Source of the DNA: Bacteroidetes bacterium GWF2_38_335
Lineage (GTDB): Bacteria; Bacteroidota; Bacteroidia; Bacteroidales; GWF2-38-335
DNA length: 64,000 bases
Reading direction: 5' to 3'
NCBI GenBank assembly: GCA_001769535.1
Contig: MEOH01000020.1
Location: 1-64,000 of the forward strand
Position 1 is the first letter of the stretch. Every line of letters begins with the position of its first letter. Positions 7,036 through 15,594 of this stretch are shown here, one piece after another. A program made the translations under genes and the position numbers. The notes beneath the pieces were generated by a model. It saw only the letters and a program-made list of their open reading frames with translations, did no database searches and was not told where the DNA came from.

Positions 7036-8271
7036 TTAAATGCTAATCGAATACCTCCCATTCAAATGCTCCATATCCTTTCCCACTTTTTTATCCAGCA
7101 GTCGTGCATAAATTTTAGTCATATTAATTGAAGAGTGACCAAGCATTTTAGAAACTGATTCGATGGGAACGTTGTTATTGAGGGTAACAGTGGTGGCAAA
7201 GGTGTGGCGGGCAAGGTGACTGGAGAAGTTCTTTTCGATGCCGCAAATGGTGGCGATTTCTTTTAAATAAGAATTAGTTTTTTGATTTGTAATAACGGGC
7301 AGCAATTTGTTATTAAGTAGGCAAAATGGATCATTTTTATATTTATCAAGAATTTTTTGAGAAACTGAGAGAATTGGTATACTACAGAGATTGTCTGTTT
7401 TTTTTCTTTTTATTTTAATCCATTTGCCACCATCCGTACCGGTAACGATGTTTTCTTTAGATAAGTTATACAAATCCGAATGTGCCAGGCCTGTAAAACA
7501 GGAAAAAACAAAACAGTCGCGAACCTGACTCAAACGTTGTACATGAAGTTCCTTGTTAATTATTATATCAAGCTCTTCGTCATTTAAAAAACCACGGTCA
7601 ACTTTTTTAAGCTTCATTTTGAATGCAGGGAAGGGGTTCTGTTTTAAATCTCCGTTGGAAATGGCAATATTTATTATTTTTTTAAAGTTTTTGATGTATT
7701 TGAGGGTGGTATTGTGAGCACATTTCCTGACAGTTTTAAAATAAATTTCATAATCCTGTATAAATTCATTGTTAAGTTCTGTAAGGAACAAATCATCTTT
7801 TTGGTATTTAGATTTGATGAAATTCTCTGTATGTTTTAATGATACTTCATATCTTTCAATTGTTTCAGGAGAATAATCAATATTTTCAAGCTGTTTGATT
7901 TTTTTATTATGCTCCCGGTATAGAGCAAGAACTTTTTTTCCAGCATTATCTTCAATTCCCATGTATGCGTTTCTTATTGAAACTGCTGTAACAGGTTTGT
8001 TTTCGGCTCTAAGGTTAATAATAATACGTTGAATTTGAATTCTGATACTGTCCAAAAGAGCATTGACTGATTTGGCTTCTTTTGTGGTTCCTGATGCAAA
8101 TCCTTTTTCCGAACTCCATAAATTCGGATCGACTCCTTTGCATAATCCAGTGTCACATCGTTTACCATTTACGGTTATTCTCATGTAAATAGGGGCTTCC
8201 CCTGTTCTGAGCATTCTGGTTCTTTTAATAAAGAACAGCAAATTAAAGGTTGATTTGTAGTCCATAAACAT
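7036..8271 (-). CDS. IntDOT-like tyrosine integrase of an integrative element
   Basis: A 411-residue site-specific recombinase with the three-domain plan of Bacteroidota conjugative-transposon integrases: an arm-binding N-terminal domain (STFNLLFFIKRTRMLRTGEAPIYMRITVNGKR, shown here only as a family hallmark by STFNLLFFIKRTRML at 5-19), a SAM-like core-binding domain (about 115-215), and the catalytic domain. The active site shows Lys in IKRKKTDN, HLARHTFA, MLGHSS and the Tyr in KIYARL. The first Arg is replaced: FTGLAHSDL has Ala where most recombinases have Arg, as is known for IntDOT-type enzymes. The gene lies 240 bp from the 3' end of tRNA-Ser, the usual place for an integrase next to its attachment site. 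ATG at the third codon (8265) is an equally good start. Confidence 0.9.
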   Translation of the reverse strand: MFMDYKSTFNLLFFIKRTRMLRTGEAPIYMRITVNGKRCDTGLCKGVDPNLWSSEKGFASGTTKEAKSVNALLDSIRIQIQRIIINLRAENKPVTAVSIRNAYMGIEDNAGKKVLALYREHNKKIKQLENIDYSPETIERYEVSLKHTENFIKSKYQKDDLFLTELNNEFIQDYEIYFKTVRKCAHNTTLKYIKNFKKIINIAISNGDLKQNPFPAFKMKLKKVDRGFLNDEELDIIINKELHVQRLSQVRDCFVFSCFTGLAHSDLYNLSKENIVTGTDGGKWIKIKRKKTDNLCSIPILSVSQKILDKYKNDPFCLLNNKLLPVITNQKTNSYLKEIATICGIEKNFSSHLARHTFATTVTLNNNVPIESVSKMLGHSSINMTKIYARLLDKKVGKDMEHLNGRYSISI

Positions 8272-8353
8272 ACTTTTTTTAATTTAATAAAGGTCTTATT
8301 TATGGTTCAAAACACAAAATGCAAAGCGGTGCAAATCAGTGCATTATTATCAA

Positions 8354-8395
8354 ATTCGGTAGGCTATAAACGATGAAAAAATCGGCCTACCGAAT
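8354..8395. repeat. 11-bp inverted repeat between integrase and tRNA-Ser
   Basis: ATTCGGTAGGC (8354-8364) is matched exactly by GCCTACCGAAT (8385-8395). The spacer contains a second short stem, CGAT (8371-8374) with ATCG (8381-8384). It lies upstream of int and inside the presumed element end. It could be an integrase arm site, an operator for int or a transcript hairpin. Confidence 0.65.
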
Positions 8396-8442
8396 AGCAC
8401 ACCAAACAGTGGTGAAAATAGGTGCTTTTTGCTTCATTTAGG

Positions 8443-8482
8443 GGAAATAAAAAACCCTGATTGCATTTAAAATCAGGGTTTT
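8443..8482 (-). terminator. Terminator after tRNA-Ser
   Basis: A 12-bp perfect stem: AAAACCCTGATT (8451-8462) with AATCAGGGTTTT (8471-8482). Transcribed leftwards from the tRNA it is followed by TTTTTTATTT. It lies 25 bases past the tRNA 3' end. Since it is on the element side of the likely attachment site, the tRNA may now use a terminator supplied by the element. Confidence 0.8.
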
Positions 8483-8505
8483 GCGCTCTTTTGCATTGCT
8501 GCTCC

Positions 8506-8596
<91 letters not shown>

Positions 8597-8659
8597 GGAG
8601 GTTTTCTTGTTTAGCTGAATTATCGCAGTATTCCTGCGATTTCGCTTTTATGCGGTTGA

Positions 8660-8690
8660 CAAAAGTATGAAATAGATTTTTTATTTCAAA
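8660..8690 (-). promoter_or_regulatory. Bacteroidota-type promoter for tRNA-Ser
   Basis: On the minus strand TTTG (8690-8687), a 19-nt spacer and TACTTTTG (8667-8660) match the TTTG / TAnnTTTG consensus of the Bacteroidota housekeeping sigma factor. Transcription should start near 8653. The leader contains a perfect hairpin, ATCGCAG (8622-8628) with CTGCGAT (8634-8640), before the tRNA. Confidence 0.8.
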
Positions 8691-8812
8691 ATAAAAACAA
8701 TAATAGGATTGTTTTTTTTTAATTTTTAACTAAAATACCATCATTTCTTCTAACAATCCATTATTAAACCAATCTTTCCGGTAATTATTTATTTCCAATA
8801 TACTAATTTGCT

Positions 8813-8830
8813 TCCCGACAACTATCGGGA
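8813..8830. repeat. TCCCGA...TCGGGA hairpin (dispersed palindrome)
   Basis: TCCCGA (8813-8818) pairs with TCGGGA (8825-8830), just past the stop of the 479-aa gene. Related CCGAT/ATCGG or CCCGA/TCGAGGG palindromes occur near 23068, 23163, 47705 and 60484, all between genes. It lacks a T-run, so it is not a clear terminator. Confidence 0.55.
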
Positions 8831-8837
8831 CTGCTAA

Positions 8838-10277
8838 TCAGCCTATCCATCTCCTGAAATCAAAATAAACCATTGCATTCCGGTCAAAAGGATCTAACGA
8901 GTGTTTTTCCAATAATCCGTGGAATTCTTTCCATATCCTTTTCTTTTCACGGTTGCTTTCAGCTGAAATCAATTTTCTGATAATGTTGATGCTGCTTTTT
9001 TCAAAATCAAAATACCTCTTGTTTTGCTTCAAATACCTTTCCAATGAATCCAGTCTGCTTTCCACAACCTCAGTGTTTCCTAATTTCTCATGCAAAAATA
9101 AAAACAAAAGACGCGCTGTAATGTGCATGTCCTTCTTGCTTGCCTGATCATCATTGTTCAGGAATTCATTGACCAACCGAAGTGCCTTCCTGTATTCTCC
9201 GGTCATTATATGTACCGTGATATGTCCAAACAAAACCAGATTGCGTTCTGTTACCGGTAGGGCATTTTTTTCTTCCCAATCCATTACACTGTAGTTCTGC
9301 ATGTGTCTTTGAGCTTCCTGAAACTGCTCCGATTTAATAAACCATAAAAGTCTGAGAAGATACATGCGCCCCCTGTTCTGCTCATCCAATCCCTGACTGC
9401 CCGATGTGAAAAGCTCCAGCATAACCATACTTTCCTCAAAATCACTTTGCCTCATTGTTTGCAGATTCAGCAATGCAAGATTAGCAATTGCCCTGGCCTT
9501 TTCAACTTCATGTCCCATTTGATAAAACATTCCATCAGGCAGTTGCACCTGCTTGTAAAACCAGTTTCTGCTTTCTTCAAAATCCCCTTTCAGATAATTG
9601 AAAATCCCCGCAATATAATAATAACGTGACCGTGCCTTTTTTGACAAACCTGTCTCGTTCAGCCTTGTGAGAATTTCTGCTGACTTTTTAAGTTCCTCCA
9701 ACTCTTCAGCGCATCTGATAAACTCTTTCTCACTGTTGGTACGCACAAACTGAAGATATTCTTTTTCAATGATCAGATCATTGTCTAGAATGGCCAATAG
9801 ATGTGGAATATCCGACTGCATTTTTTCAATGTGCTTCCTCAATGAATCAATATTCCCTGTAGCAGCATACAATTCGGTTTTCATCTGCCCGATCCTGATC
9901 CGCCGGTCAATATGTCCGCCCTCCTCGGCCAACTTTCCTGCACGGTCAAGTTTCTTTTCCGCCACCCGGTGCATACCCCTTTCCATGAGGATGGCACAGG
10001 AAGATATCAAATGGTCAAGTACAGACTCCGGACTCTTCCCACGATGATAGAAAACCAGACTGTCTATTATTTTTTCAGTGAGAAGTTTTTTCTTCTGAGC
10101 AAAATACTTGCTTCCAACCTGCTTTTTTATCTCCTTTTCATCCCTGATTTTTTGTTCCGATACCATGTCGAATATTTTCATCAACTCCTGGCTCCCCTTC
10201 TCATACACAAAAGAAGCACCCATCCTGAAGTACCTCTTTTCAGTCCGTGACATGGTTTGAATCAATTCATATAACAT
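8838..10277 (-). CDS. Helical repeat (TPR-like) protein, cytoplasmic, 479 aa
   Basis: The protein has no signal peptide or membrane segment and is almost entirely alpha-helical. The N-terminal 110 residues are basic (SRTEKRYFRMGASFVYEKGSQ, abridged; KKKLLTEKIIDSLVFY). From about 110 on there are repeated helix pairs with TPR-like spacing (AEKKLDRAGKLAEEGG, YYYIAGIFNYLKGDFEESRNW, ARAIANLALLNLQ, ITARLLFLFLHEKLGN). Proteins of this type are widespread in Bacteroidota and lack a known function. It stands alone: tRNA-Ser is downstream and a secreted hydrolase diverges from its 5' side across an AT-rich gap of about 150 bases. A scaffold or regulatory role is only a guess. Confidence 0.8.
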   Translation of the reverse strand: MLYELIQTMSRTEKRYFRMGASFVYEKGSQELMKIFDMVSEQKIRDEKEIKKQVGSKYFAQKKKLLTEKIIDSLVFYHRGKSPESVLDHLISSCAILMERGMHRVAEKKLDRAGKLAEEGGHIDRRIRIGQMKTELYAATGNIDSLRKHIEKMQSDIPHLLAILDNDLIIEKEYLQFVRTNSEKEFIRCAEELEELKKSAEILTRLNETGLSKKARSRYYYIAGIFNYLKGDFEESRNWFYKQVQLPDGMFYQMGHEVEKARAIANLALLNLQTMRQSDFEESMVMLELFTSGSQGLDEQNRGRMYLLRLLWFIKSEQFQEAQRHMQNYSVMDWEEKNALPVTERNLVLFGHITVHIMTGEYRKALRLVNEFLNNDDQASKKDMHITARLLFLFLHEKLGNTEVVESRLDSLERYLKQNKRYFDFEKSSINIIRKLISAESNREKKRIWKEFHGLLEKHSLDPFDRNAMVYFDFRRWIG

Positions 10278-10431
10278 TATAAAATATTATTTAATTATAG
10301 TGTAAAAGATTAATAAACAAATATATAAAATATATTTTATAAAAAAGAAAATATTATAATATTACTATTTTTACTTTACAATGACAAAACATTGGATTAA
10401 TTTAGCTTCAACTTTTAAAATATTCAGAATC

Positions 10432-11805
10432 ATGATAAAAATAAAAATATTCGCAGCCACAGTGATAATCCTGATGTCACTGAATTCCTCAGCACAAACT
10501 CCGCCCGCATCCGTGGCAAGCTCTCTTCAAAACATTCTCGATAACGCCGTTTCTTCGTCCGATTTTTCCAAACCCGGCGCCATTATGCAGGTGGTTGTGC
10601 CCGGACAATGGACCTGGTCGGGTGCTTCGGGGTATGCAATATCCGGAATCACCGCCGGTCAGCCCGAGTCCCTTGCCGAACCCGGATTTCTCTTCAGAAT
10701 TGGCTCAATTACCAAAACCATGGTGGCTACTTGCATCATGAAAATGGAGCAGGAGGGACTGCTTTCTATCGACGATCCCATCAGCGATTATCTCAGGGCA
10801 ACTCTCATCAATGACACCCTGATGCCCAGCGAACCCATTCATATCCGCCATTTGCTCAACCACACCAGCGGCGTGTTTAACTCGGCCGATAATGAAGAAT
10901 GCCAGATGGATGTCCTTACAAACCCCCTTGGCGACCACACCCTCGAAGAGGCCATCTTTTGCGGTGGCAGTCAGGGCGAATATTTTCCTGCCGGCTTTGC
11001 CTGGGCTTATTCAAATACCAACTATTCACTCCTTGCCATGATTATAGAAGAAGTGTCGGGCATTTCTTATCAGGAATATATCACTCAAATTATCTTTGAA
11101 CCACTGAATCTGCAAAATACTATGATTCCGGCCGACAACCAGATCGACTCCCTGCACATGGGCTGCTACTGGAACATCGGTTACTGGATCGACCTCACCA
11201 TAATTAACCCCACAACATACACAGGCTGGGCTGATGTGGTTTCTACCACCGATGACCTGAACCACTTTTTTAGCAGTCTGCTTAACGGAGAAATTATCAG
11301 CGAATCCCAACTGGACAGAATGAAAACCATTGATCCGGTATCCTTCGACTACGGCATGGGTCTTGATTTTTATGAATACAGCGGACATAGCTATTTTGGC
11401 CATTACGGTGAGGTTGCCAATACCAGTGGAATGTTTTTTGCAGATATAAACTCAGAACTGGCGCCCAATGGATACTATATCTCCTATAATTTCAACTATC
11501 AGGGTGCGCCCATGTTTGATGAGTCCGTGATAAACCTGATGCTTGAACCCCTCAATGTAAATGTTCCTGAAATGCTAACTCTCAAAGTTTATCCAAATCC
11601 GGCTTCAGATTATTGCACTGTTTGCTTTCCCGTCCGAAGTTCAGAAACCATTATCAGTTTGTTTGACCTGAAGGGAAATAAGGTCAAAACTGTTGGTGTC
11701 CGGAGCGGAAACACAAAACATACCATCGATTTGACAGACTGTGCTCCGGGCTTGTATTTGATTACTGTCGACGGCTTTTCTGCACAGAAAATCCTGATTG
11801 AGTAA
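10432..11805 (+). CDS. Secreted serine hydrolase, beta-lactamase/DD-peptidase fold, with T9SS type A tail
   Basis: From ATG 10432 the protein starts with a good signal peptide (MIKIKIFAATVIILMSLNSS-AQT); an upstream ATG at 10381 would bury it. The domain is a class C beta-lactamase-like hydrolase: SITK (nucleophile Ser and Lys in FRIGSITKTM), YSN in WAYSNTNYS and a GHYGEV segment in place of the third motif. This family covers DD-carboxypeptidases and esterases, so the substrate cannot be fixed. The last 75 residues form a Por-type sorting domain (LKVYPNPASDY ... GLYLITVDG) that sends the protein through T9SS to the cell surface. The next gene begins 1 nt after its stop. Confidence 0.88.
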   Translation: MIKIKIFAATVIILMSLNSSAQTPPASVASSLQNILDNAVSSSDFSKPGAIMQVVVPGQWTWSGASGYAISGITAGQPESLAEPGFLFRIGSITKTMVATCIMKMEQEGLLSIDDPISDYLRATLINDTLMPSEPIHIRHLLNHTSGVFNSADNEECQMDVLTNPLGDHTLEEAIFCGGSQGEYFPAGFAWAYSNTNYSLLAMIIEEVSGISYQEYITQIIFEPLNLQNTMIPADNQIDSLHMGCYWNIGYWIDLTIINPTTYTGWADVVSTTDDLNHFFSSLLNGEIISESQLDRMKTIDPVSFDYGMGLDFYEYSGHSYFGHYGEVANTSGMFFADINSELAPNGYYISYNFNYQGAPMFDESVINLMLEPLNVNVPEMLTLKVYPNPASDYCTVCFPVRSSETIISLFDLKGNKVKTVGVRSGNTKHTIDLTDCAPGLYLITVDGFSAQKILIE

Positions 11806-11806
11806 G

Positions 11807-12694
11807 ATGATGGGAAAAGGAGAATTGCAGATTTTTCTGGGTGCATCACTCTTTGCATTCATTCCGGTCGCCATTTCTCTCGATCCCGCCTCCTCAATGG
11901 TGTCGCTGCTCACAGGCCGTTTGGTAGTGGCTGTGGTGGTGCTCGGAATAATCAAAGGAAAAGGGCTTGGTGCCAGAGCTTTAAATAAATCACAATTCAT
12001 AAAACTGACTGTTTGGTCGGTGCTGATGCTGGGTGCCATGCTCAGCTATTTTTATGCAATTGCTGTGACCGGAATGGCTGTTTCGGCCTCACTGCTGGGG
12101 ATGCAGCCACTTTTGCTGGTGCTGATGTCGGTTGTTTTTCTGAAAGAACGCCTGAGCATCCTGGCTGTTGCTGGAGCTTTGCTCACTTTGGTTGGGGTGT
12201 ATCTGATAACATCCGCAGGGCTTTCAGGTAATAATTTTTTCTTATATGGAATGGTGGCGGCTATTTTTTCGGCATTTCTGCTCGGACTGATTTTTGTGTT
12301 TCAGAAAAAACATCTGATGGAAATAGATGCTATGGATGCTGTGTTTTATCAGAGTTTGTTGCAGCTTCCTTTGCTGATACCTTTGTTTCTCTTTTATCCG
12401 CCTCAGTTTTCCTCAGATTACTTTATTGCTATTACATTGTTGGGACTGGTGTGCACGGTGGGCTCCTATGGACTGATTTATTCAGGGGCCAAAAAGGTCA
12501 GTACACAAAAAATAGGAGTATTGCAATGCATCGAATACGTCATTCCGGTTTTCATCGGAATACTGATTTTTAATGAAACTCCCGGAACAACTGTCTGTGT
12601 GGGTTCAGCGTTGATATTGGCAGCCAGCAGCATGGTGATGATGAAAACAAAAACCGCCCGGATATATAATCCAAAGCGGCTTTCCTCTATTTAA
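11807..12694 (+). CDS. EamA/DMT-family exporter
   Basis: A 295-residue polytopic membrane protein with about ten transmembrane helices in two EamA repeats (residues 5-130 and 150-285). Typical segments are FLGASLFAFIPVAISLD, ALLTLVGVYLITSAG and FIGILIFNETPGTT. EamA proteins export small metabolites such as amino acids and their analogues; the substrate here is unknown. ATG at 11807 is chosen; a TTG at 11798 would overlap the preceding gene. The tight spacing to the secreted hydrolase gene (1 nt) suggests a shared transcript, although a functional link is not obvious. Confidence 0.85.
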   Translation: MMGKGELQIFLGASLFAFIPVAISLDPASSMVSLLTGRLVVAVVVLGIIKGKGLGARALNKSQFIKLTVWSVLMLGAMLSYFYAIAVTGMAVSASLLGMQPLLLVLMSVVFLKERLSILAVAGALLTLVGVYLITSAGLSGNNFFLYGMVAAIFSAFLLGLIFVFQKKHLMEIDAMDAVFYQSLLQLPLLIPLFLFYPPQFSSDYFIAITLLGLVCTVGSYGLIYSGAKKVSTQKIGVLQCIEYVIPVFIGILIFNETPGTTVCVGSALILAASSMVMMKTKTARIYNPKRLSSI

Positions 12695-13132
12695 AGACTA
12701 TTCTACATTTTTTTTGTGGCAAAATCATTCAATCCGTTAAAAAATTTATCAGTCAGGATTATTATAAAAGACTACATAACCATAATTTGCCTGGAGATTT
12801 TTTTGCGGTTTTACATCAACCCGACCGCCGTTTTACTGGCAGTCAGGGTCGACATAACTTCTCTCAAAAAGACTGAAAACTATTTTTTTAACTATTCAAT
12901 TAACCTTTCATTATATAGATGAAAAAAATGATAAAAAGGTTGCTTGGGGTTTTAAAAATAATTATAAGTTCTTGAAAATCAGAAATAAAAAATGATAATT
13001 CGCTTGCTGATACCCCGCTGCTCTGCGGCGGGGTAGTTCATTTTGTCAAAAGTCACTATTTTTTTTTATAGTCACTATTTTTTTTTATTTTTACATAAAT
13101 TTGTCAGTCATTAATTCATAAATTTTACTCAA
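12695..13132 (+). other. Intergenic region with 40-bp dispersed repeat, tandem repeat and promoter
   Basis: Positions 13004-13043 carry a 40-bp sequence with a CCCCGC/GCGGGG hairpin, found again with one mismatch at 60582-60621. Positions 13051-13088 are a 19-bp unit (AGTCACTATTTTTTTTTAT) repeated twice in tandem. TAAATTTG at 13096-13103 fits a -7 element for the lipoprotein gene at 13133. The remainder shows no gene. Confidence 0.7.
13096..13103 (+). promoter_or_regulatory. -7 element for the 13133 lipoprotein gene
   Basis: TAAATTTG matches TAnnTTTG. The -33 position falls in the T-rich tandem repeat just upstream and no clean TTTG is present. A start near 13110 leaves a leader of about 23 nt. 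Confidence 0.5.
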
Positions 13133-14347
13133 ATGAAAACAAAAGTTTTTGTTATTATTTCAATGATTATCCTGGTTTCTTCATGCAAGAAAAAAGAGGA
13201 TTCTGAAATTTATAGTTTTTCAGGAAAAGTTCAAAAAGGGCCGTTTGTTATCGGAACTAATGTTACCTTATATGAACTTAATTCTTCATTGGGACAAACG
13301 GGGAAATCATTTATTACATCTGTTTCATCTGATGATGGATCATTTGGTTTTAGTGATATTGAAATGACTTCCGGCTATTGTCTTTTAACTGCCAACGGAT
13401 ATTGCTTCAGTGAAATTTTTGGCGAAGAATTGCCGTCGGGGATTTATCTTCAGTCAATTACAGATATAACCGGGAAAAACAAGTTGAACATTAATGTAAT
13501 GACTCATGTAATTACCGAAAGAGTTAAGACATTGGTGGCTTCGGGAGAAACATTTTCTTCGGCGCTTAATCAGGCAAAATCTGAACTATTGTCTTTTTTA
13601 CATGTTACTGAATCGGTCAGTCAGGATCTTGACGAACTTGATATTTCCCAAAATAATGAAGCAAATGCTATTTTACTGGCCTTTTCAACATTAATTCAGC
13701 GCTGGACATATTTATCAGATCAAAAACTTCATATGCCGTCTGAACTGACAGAATTGCTCGAAAATTTCAGAACCGATTTTAAAGATAATGGTCAAATCGA
13801 CAATCAGGCAATTATTGATACGCTTATATATAATACTTCTGTTCTGAATTTAATTGATGTCCGCGAAAATATTGAAACAAAATATACCGACATGGGAATT
13901 ACAACTGAAATTCCTGCTTTTGAAGAGTATATATATGTTTTTCAGCAAAACTACAGCGATACAATATATAACGATATTTGTTTTCCGCTGACTGCTGTTT
14001 CAGATATTATTATAGGCGGGACTGAAGTGCAAAATCTTTTGTATGGCACCGATTCCATTGATGTTAATTTGACAAGTTGTCTGGCCGCTTACATACCTTT
14101 TGATAAAAGTTTAGTTATTAAAATTATTGATGAAAGCGGAAATTACCCAATTTCTATAAATACTGATCATGGTGGTGGATGGAAAATTGACAGGGATATG
14201 GTAAATGGCTGGACTCTTATTCCACAAAGAAAAAATGCGCTAATAACAGCTGAGTTTAGCACATTCGTGCCGGGTCAGATATTTATTCAGTATTTTGTAA
14301 ATGGAGAAACCACCCCATCGTTGGTTAAAAAAATATATTGGGATTAA
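13133..14347 (+). CDS. Lipoprotein of unknown function (404 aa)
   Basis: MKTKVFVIISMIILVSSC is a lipoprotein signal with Cys18 as the lipidation site, followed by charged KKKEDSE. Residues 28-95 look like a carboxypeptidase-regulatory/Ig-like beta domain (FSGKVQKGPFVIGTNVTLYEL, abridged), often seen in proteins that begin by wrapping a parameter such as GKVQKGPF. Residues 110-260 are mainly helical, the rest is beta-rich and ends in KKIYWD. GKVQKGPF-type lipoproteins are common in deep-branching Bacteroidota and proteobacteria but have no assigned function. It stands alone with its own promoter. Confidence 0.75.
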   Translation: MKTKVFVIISMIILVSSCKKKEDSEIYSFSGKVQKGPFVIGTNVTLYELNSSLGQTGKSFITSVSSDDGSFGFSDIEMTSGYCLLTANGYCFSEIFGEELPSGIYLQSITDITGKNKLNINVMTHVITERVKTLVASGETFSSALNQAKSELLSFLHVTESVSQDLDELDISQNNEANAILLAFSTLIQRWTYLSDQKLHMPSELTELLENFRTDFKDNGQIDNQAIIDTLIYNTSVLNLIDVRENIETKYTDMGITTEIPAFEEYIYVFQQNYSDTIYNDICFPLTAVSDIIIGGTEVQNLLYGTDSIDVNLTSCLAAYIPFDKSLVIKIIDESGNYPISINTDHGGGWKIDRDMVNGWTLIPQRKNALITAEFSTFVPGQIFIQYFVNGETTPSLVKKIYWD

Positions 14348-14446
14348 TTGCCTGATTGTATTGCATTTTTTTTAAACAAGGAGTTTATATCAATAATTCA
14401 ATTGTGGTTTAATCCTTTTATAAGCCGCATTGAAAAGGGGATTTTA

Positions 14447-14875
14447 TTAAAATGCATTAACCAGCAACGTTATCAATAGGATAATTGCAATATTGGCAAA
14501 GGTGAACAGCAGTACAATTAACCTTTCTGGCAATATGCTCTTTGAATTGTTATCCTCTTTAAATAGCAGGGAATAAATCAAATATAAAAACGGAATGCAA
14601 ATTGATAAAATAGTCCATATTATTTTGACCTGCTTTTTTGGCATATCTCCATGCACCCGCTCGGTAAACCCTTTGTTTTCTTCTTCACATTCCTCTACTC
14701 TGTCCAGCTCTGCCTGTATTTTTCTGACTTTGTCGTGATCGAAATTGCGCTTCTTCACTTCCTCATCAGCTGCAGCAACTGCCTCTGGCTGATATTCACT
14801 CCTCAGATCTTCTGTGATTACCAGCAACTCATAATCTGAACGCTTTTCCATAACTGATTTGAACTCATTTCCCAT
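14447..14875 (-). CDS. Small membrane protein with two C-terminal helices
   Basis: The best start is ATG 14875 (MGNEFKSVMEKRSDYEL), because the longer frame to 14926 would run into the CDF gene. The N-terminal 60 residues contain the pattern SDYELLVITEDLRSEYQPEAV followed by EEVKKRN, a short helical motif seen in many small Bacteroidota membrane proteins. Two hydrophobic helices follow (IIWTILSICIPFLYLIYSLLF and LIVLLFTFANIAIILLITLLV, each abridged in reading). There are 142 residues. The function is unknown. It lies 22 nt downstream of the CDF transporter in the same direction, probably in one operon with CDF and phzF. Confidence 0.65.
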   Translation of the reverse strand: MGNEFKSVMEKRSDYELLVITEDLRSEYQPEAVAAADEEVKKRNFDHDKVRKIQAELDRVEECEEENKGFTERVHGDMPKKQVKIIWTILSICIPFLYLIYSLLFKEDNNSKSILPERLIVLLFTFANIAIILLITLLVNAF

Positions 14876-14897
14876 GTGAAAGCTATTAATATTTTTC

Positions 14898-15593
14898 TTA
14901 AACAGAATTGTTTTTTCTGAAATCAATCAAATCTTTTCCTGAGTGAATAATTAAATCAATGGCCCATTTTGTGATGATCAGCGAACTTATTATTCCGCTC
15001 GCCGCATCAAGCCAGTATAGATTGTAAAGCATTCCGGCAAGTAAGGCAATGATGGCAGTCAGACTGGTTAACCCGTCAGCAAGTACATGCAGGTATGCCG
15101 ACCTGATGTTGTGATCGCCCTCGCCATGCTTGTGATGAAGGACAATGGCACTGAGGATGTTAATCACAAACCCGATGGCTGCAACCAAAATGGCATCCCT
15201 GAAAACAATGGGCAACGGATCCATCAGTCTGCTTACTGATTCAACAGCCATTACAATTGCTACCGCTTCAAGCACCAAAGCACTTGTGAATCCTGCGAGT
15301 GCAAGCAACTTTTCTTTCTTGAATGAGAATTTCTTGGTCTCGGCATATTTTCTCGCCATTACATAAGCAATCCATGCCAGCCCCAATGCAAAAACATGCG
15401 TAAGCATATGGTAGCCGTCGGCCAGCAGTGCCATGGAATTGGTCAGATAACCGTAGATTATTTCAACCACCATAGTGGCACCGGTCAGCAGCACAACTAA
15501 TCCTGTCTTTCTTTCAAAATTTCCAGGTTCACTGTCTGAATGTTGATGCCCATGTTCATGTGGATGATCATGTGCCTGATGATTATCGCTCAT
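14898..15593 (-). CDS. dmeF: CDF-family divalent cation exporter, DmeF-like, lacking the C-terminal domain
   Basis: A 231-residue cation diffusion facilitator. The N-terminus is His-rich (NHQAHDHPHEHGHQH), followed by six transmembrane helices. The metal site is visible as LADGYHMLTH in helix 2 and HVLADGLTS in helix 5; the His at the end of HMLTH rather than Asp is typical of DmeF-type Co/Ni/Fe exporters. A second His cluster (HHKHGEGDHN) lies between helices 4 and 5. The protein stops at SGKDLIDFRKNNSV directly after helix 6, so the usual cytoplasmic dimerisation domain of 70-90 residues is missing. There is no sign of a frameshift. Two bases separate it from phzF upstream. Confidence 0.88.
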   Translation of the reverse strand: MSDNHQAHDHPHEHGHQHSDSEPGNFERKTGLVVLLTGATMVVEIIYGYLTNSMALLADGYHMLTHVFALGLAWIAYVMARKYAETKKFSFKKEKLLALAGFTSALVLEAVAIVMAVESVSRLMDPLPIVFRDAILVAAIGFVINILSAIVLHHKHGEGDHNIRSAYLHVLADGLTSLTAIIALLAGMLYNLYWLDAASGIISSLIITKWAIDLIIHSGKDLIDFRKNNSV

Positions 15594-15594
15594 T

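Noticed and set aside
6798-7046. Plus-strand 82-codon frame with one hydrophobic segment
   Set aside because: It runs through the integrase terminator and into the integrase 3' end, has no family features and lacks a plausible promoter.
12716-12922. 68-codon frame after the first EamA gene
   Set aside because: Low-complexity, no signal or domain, and it ends in an AT-rich spacer; probably chance.
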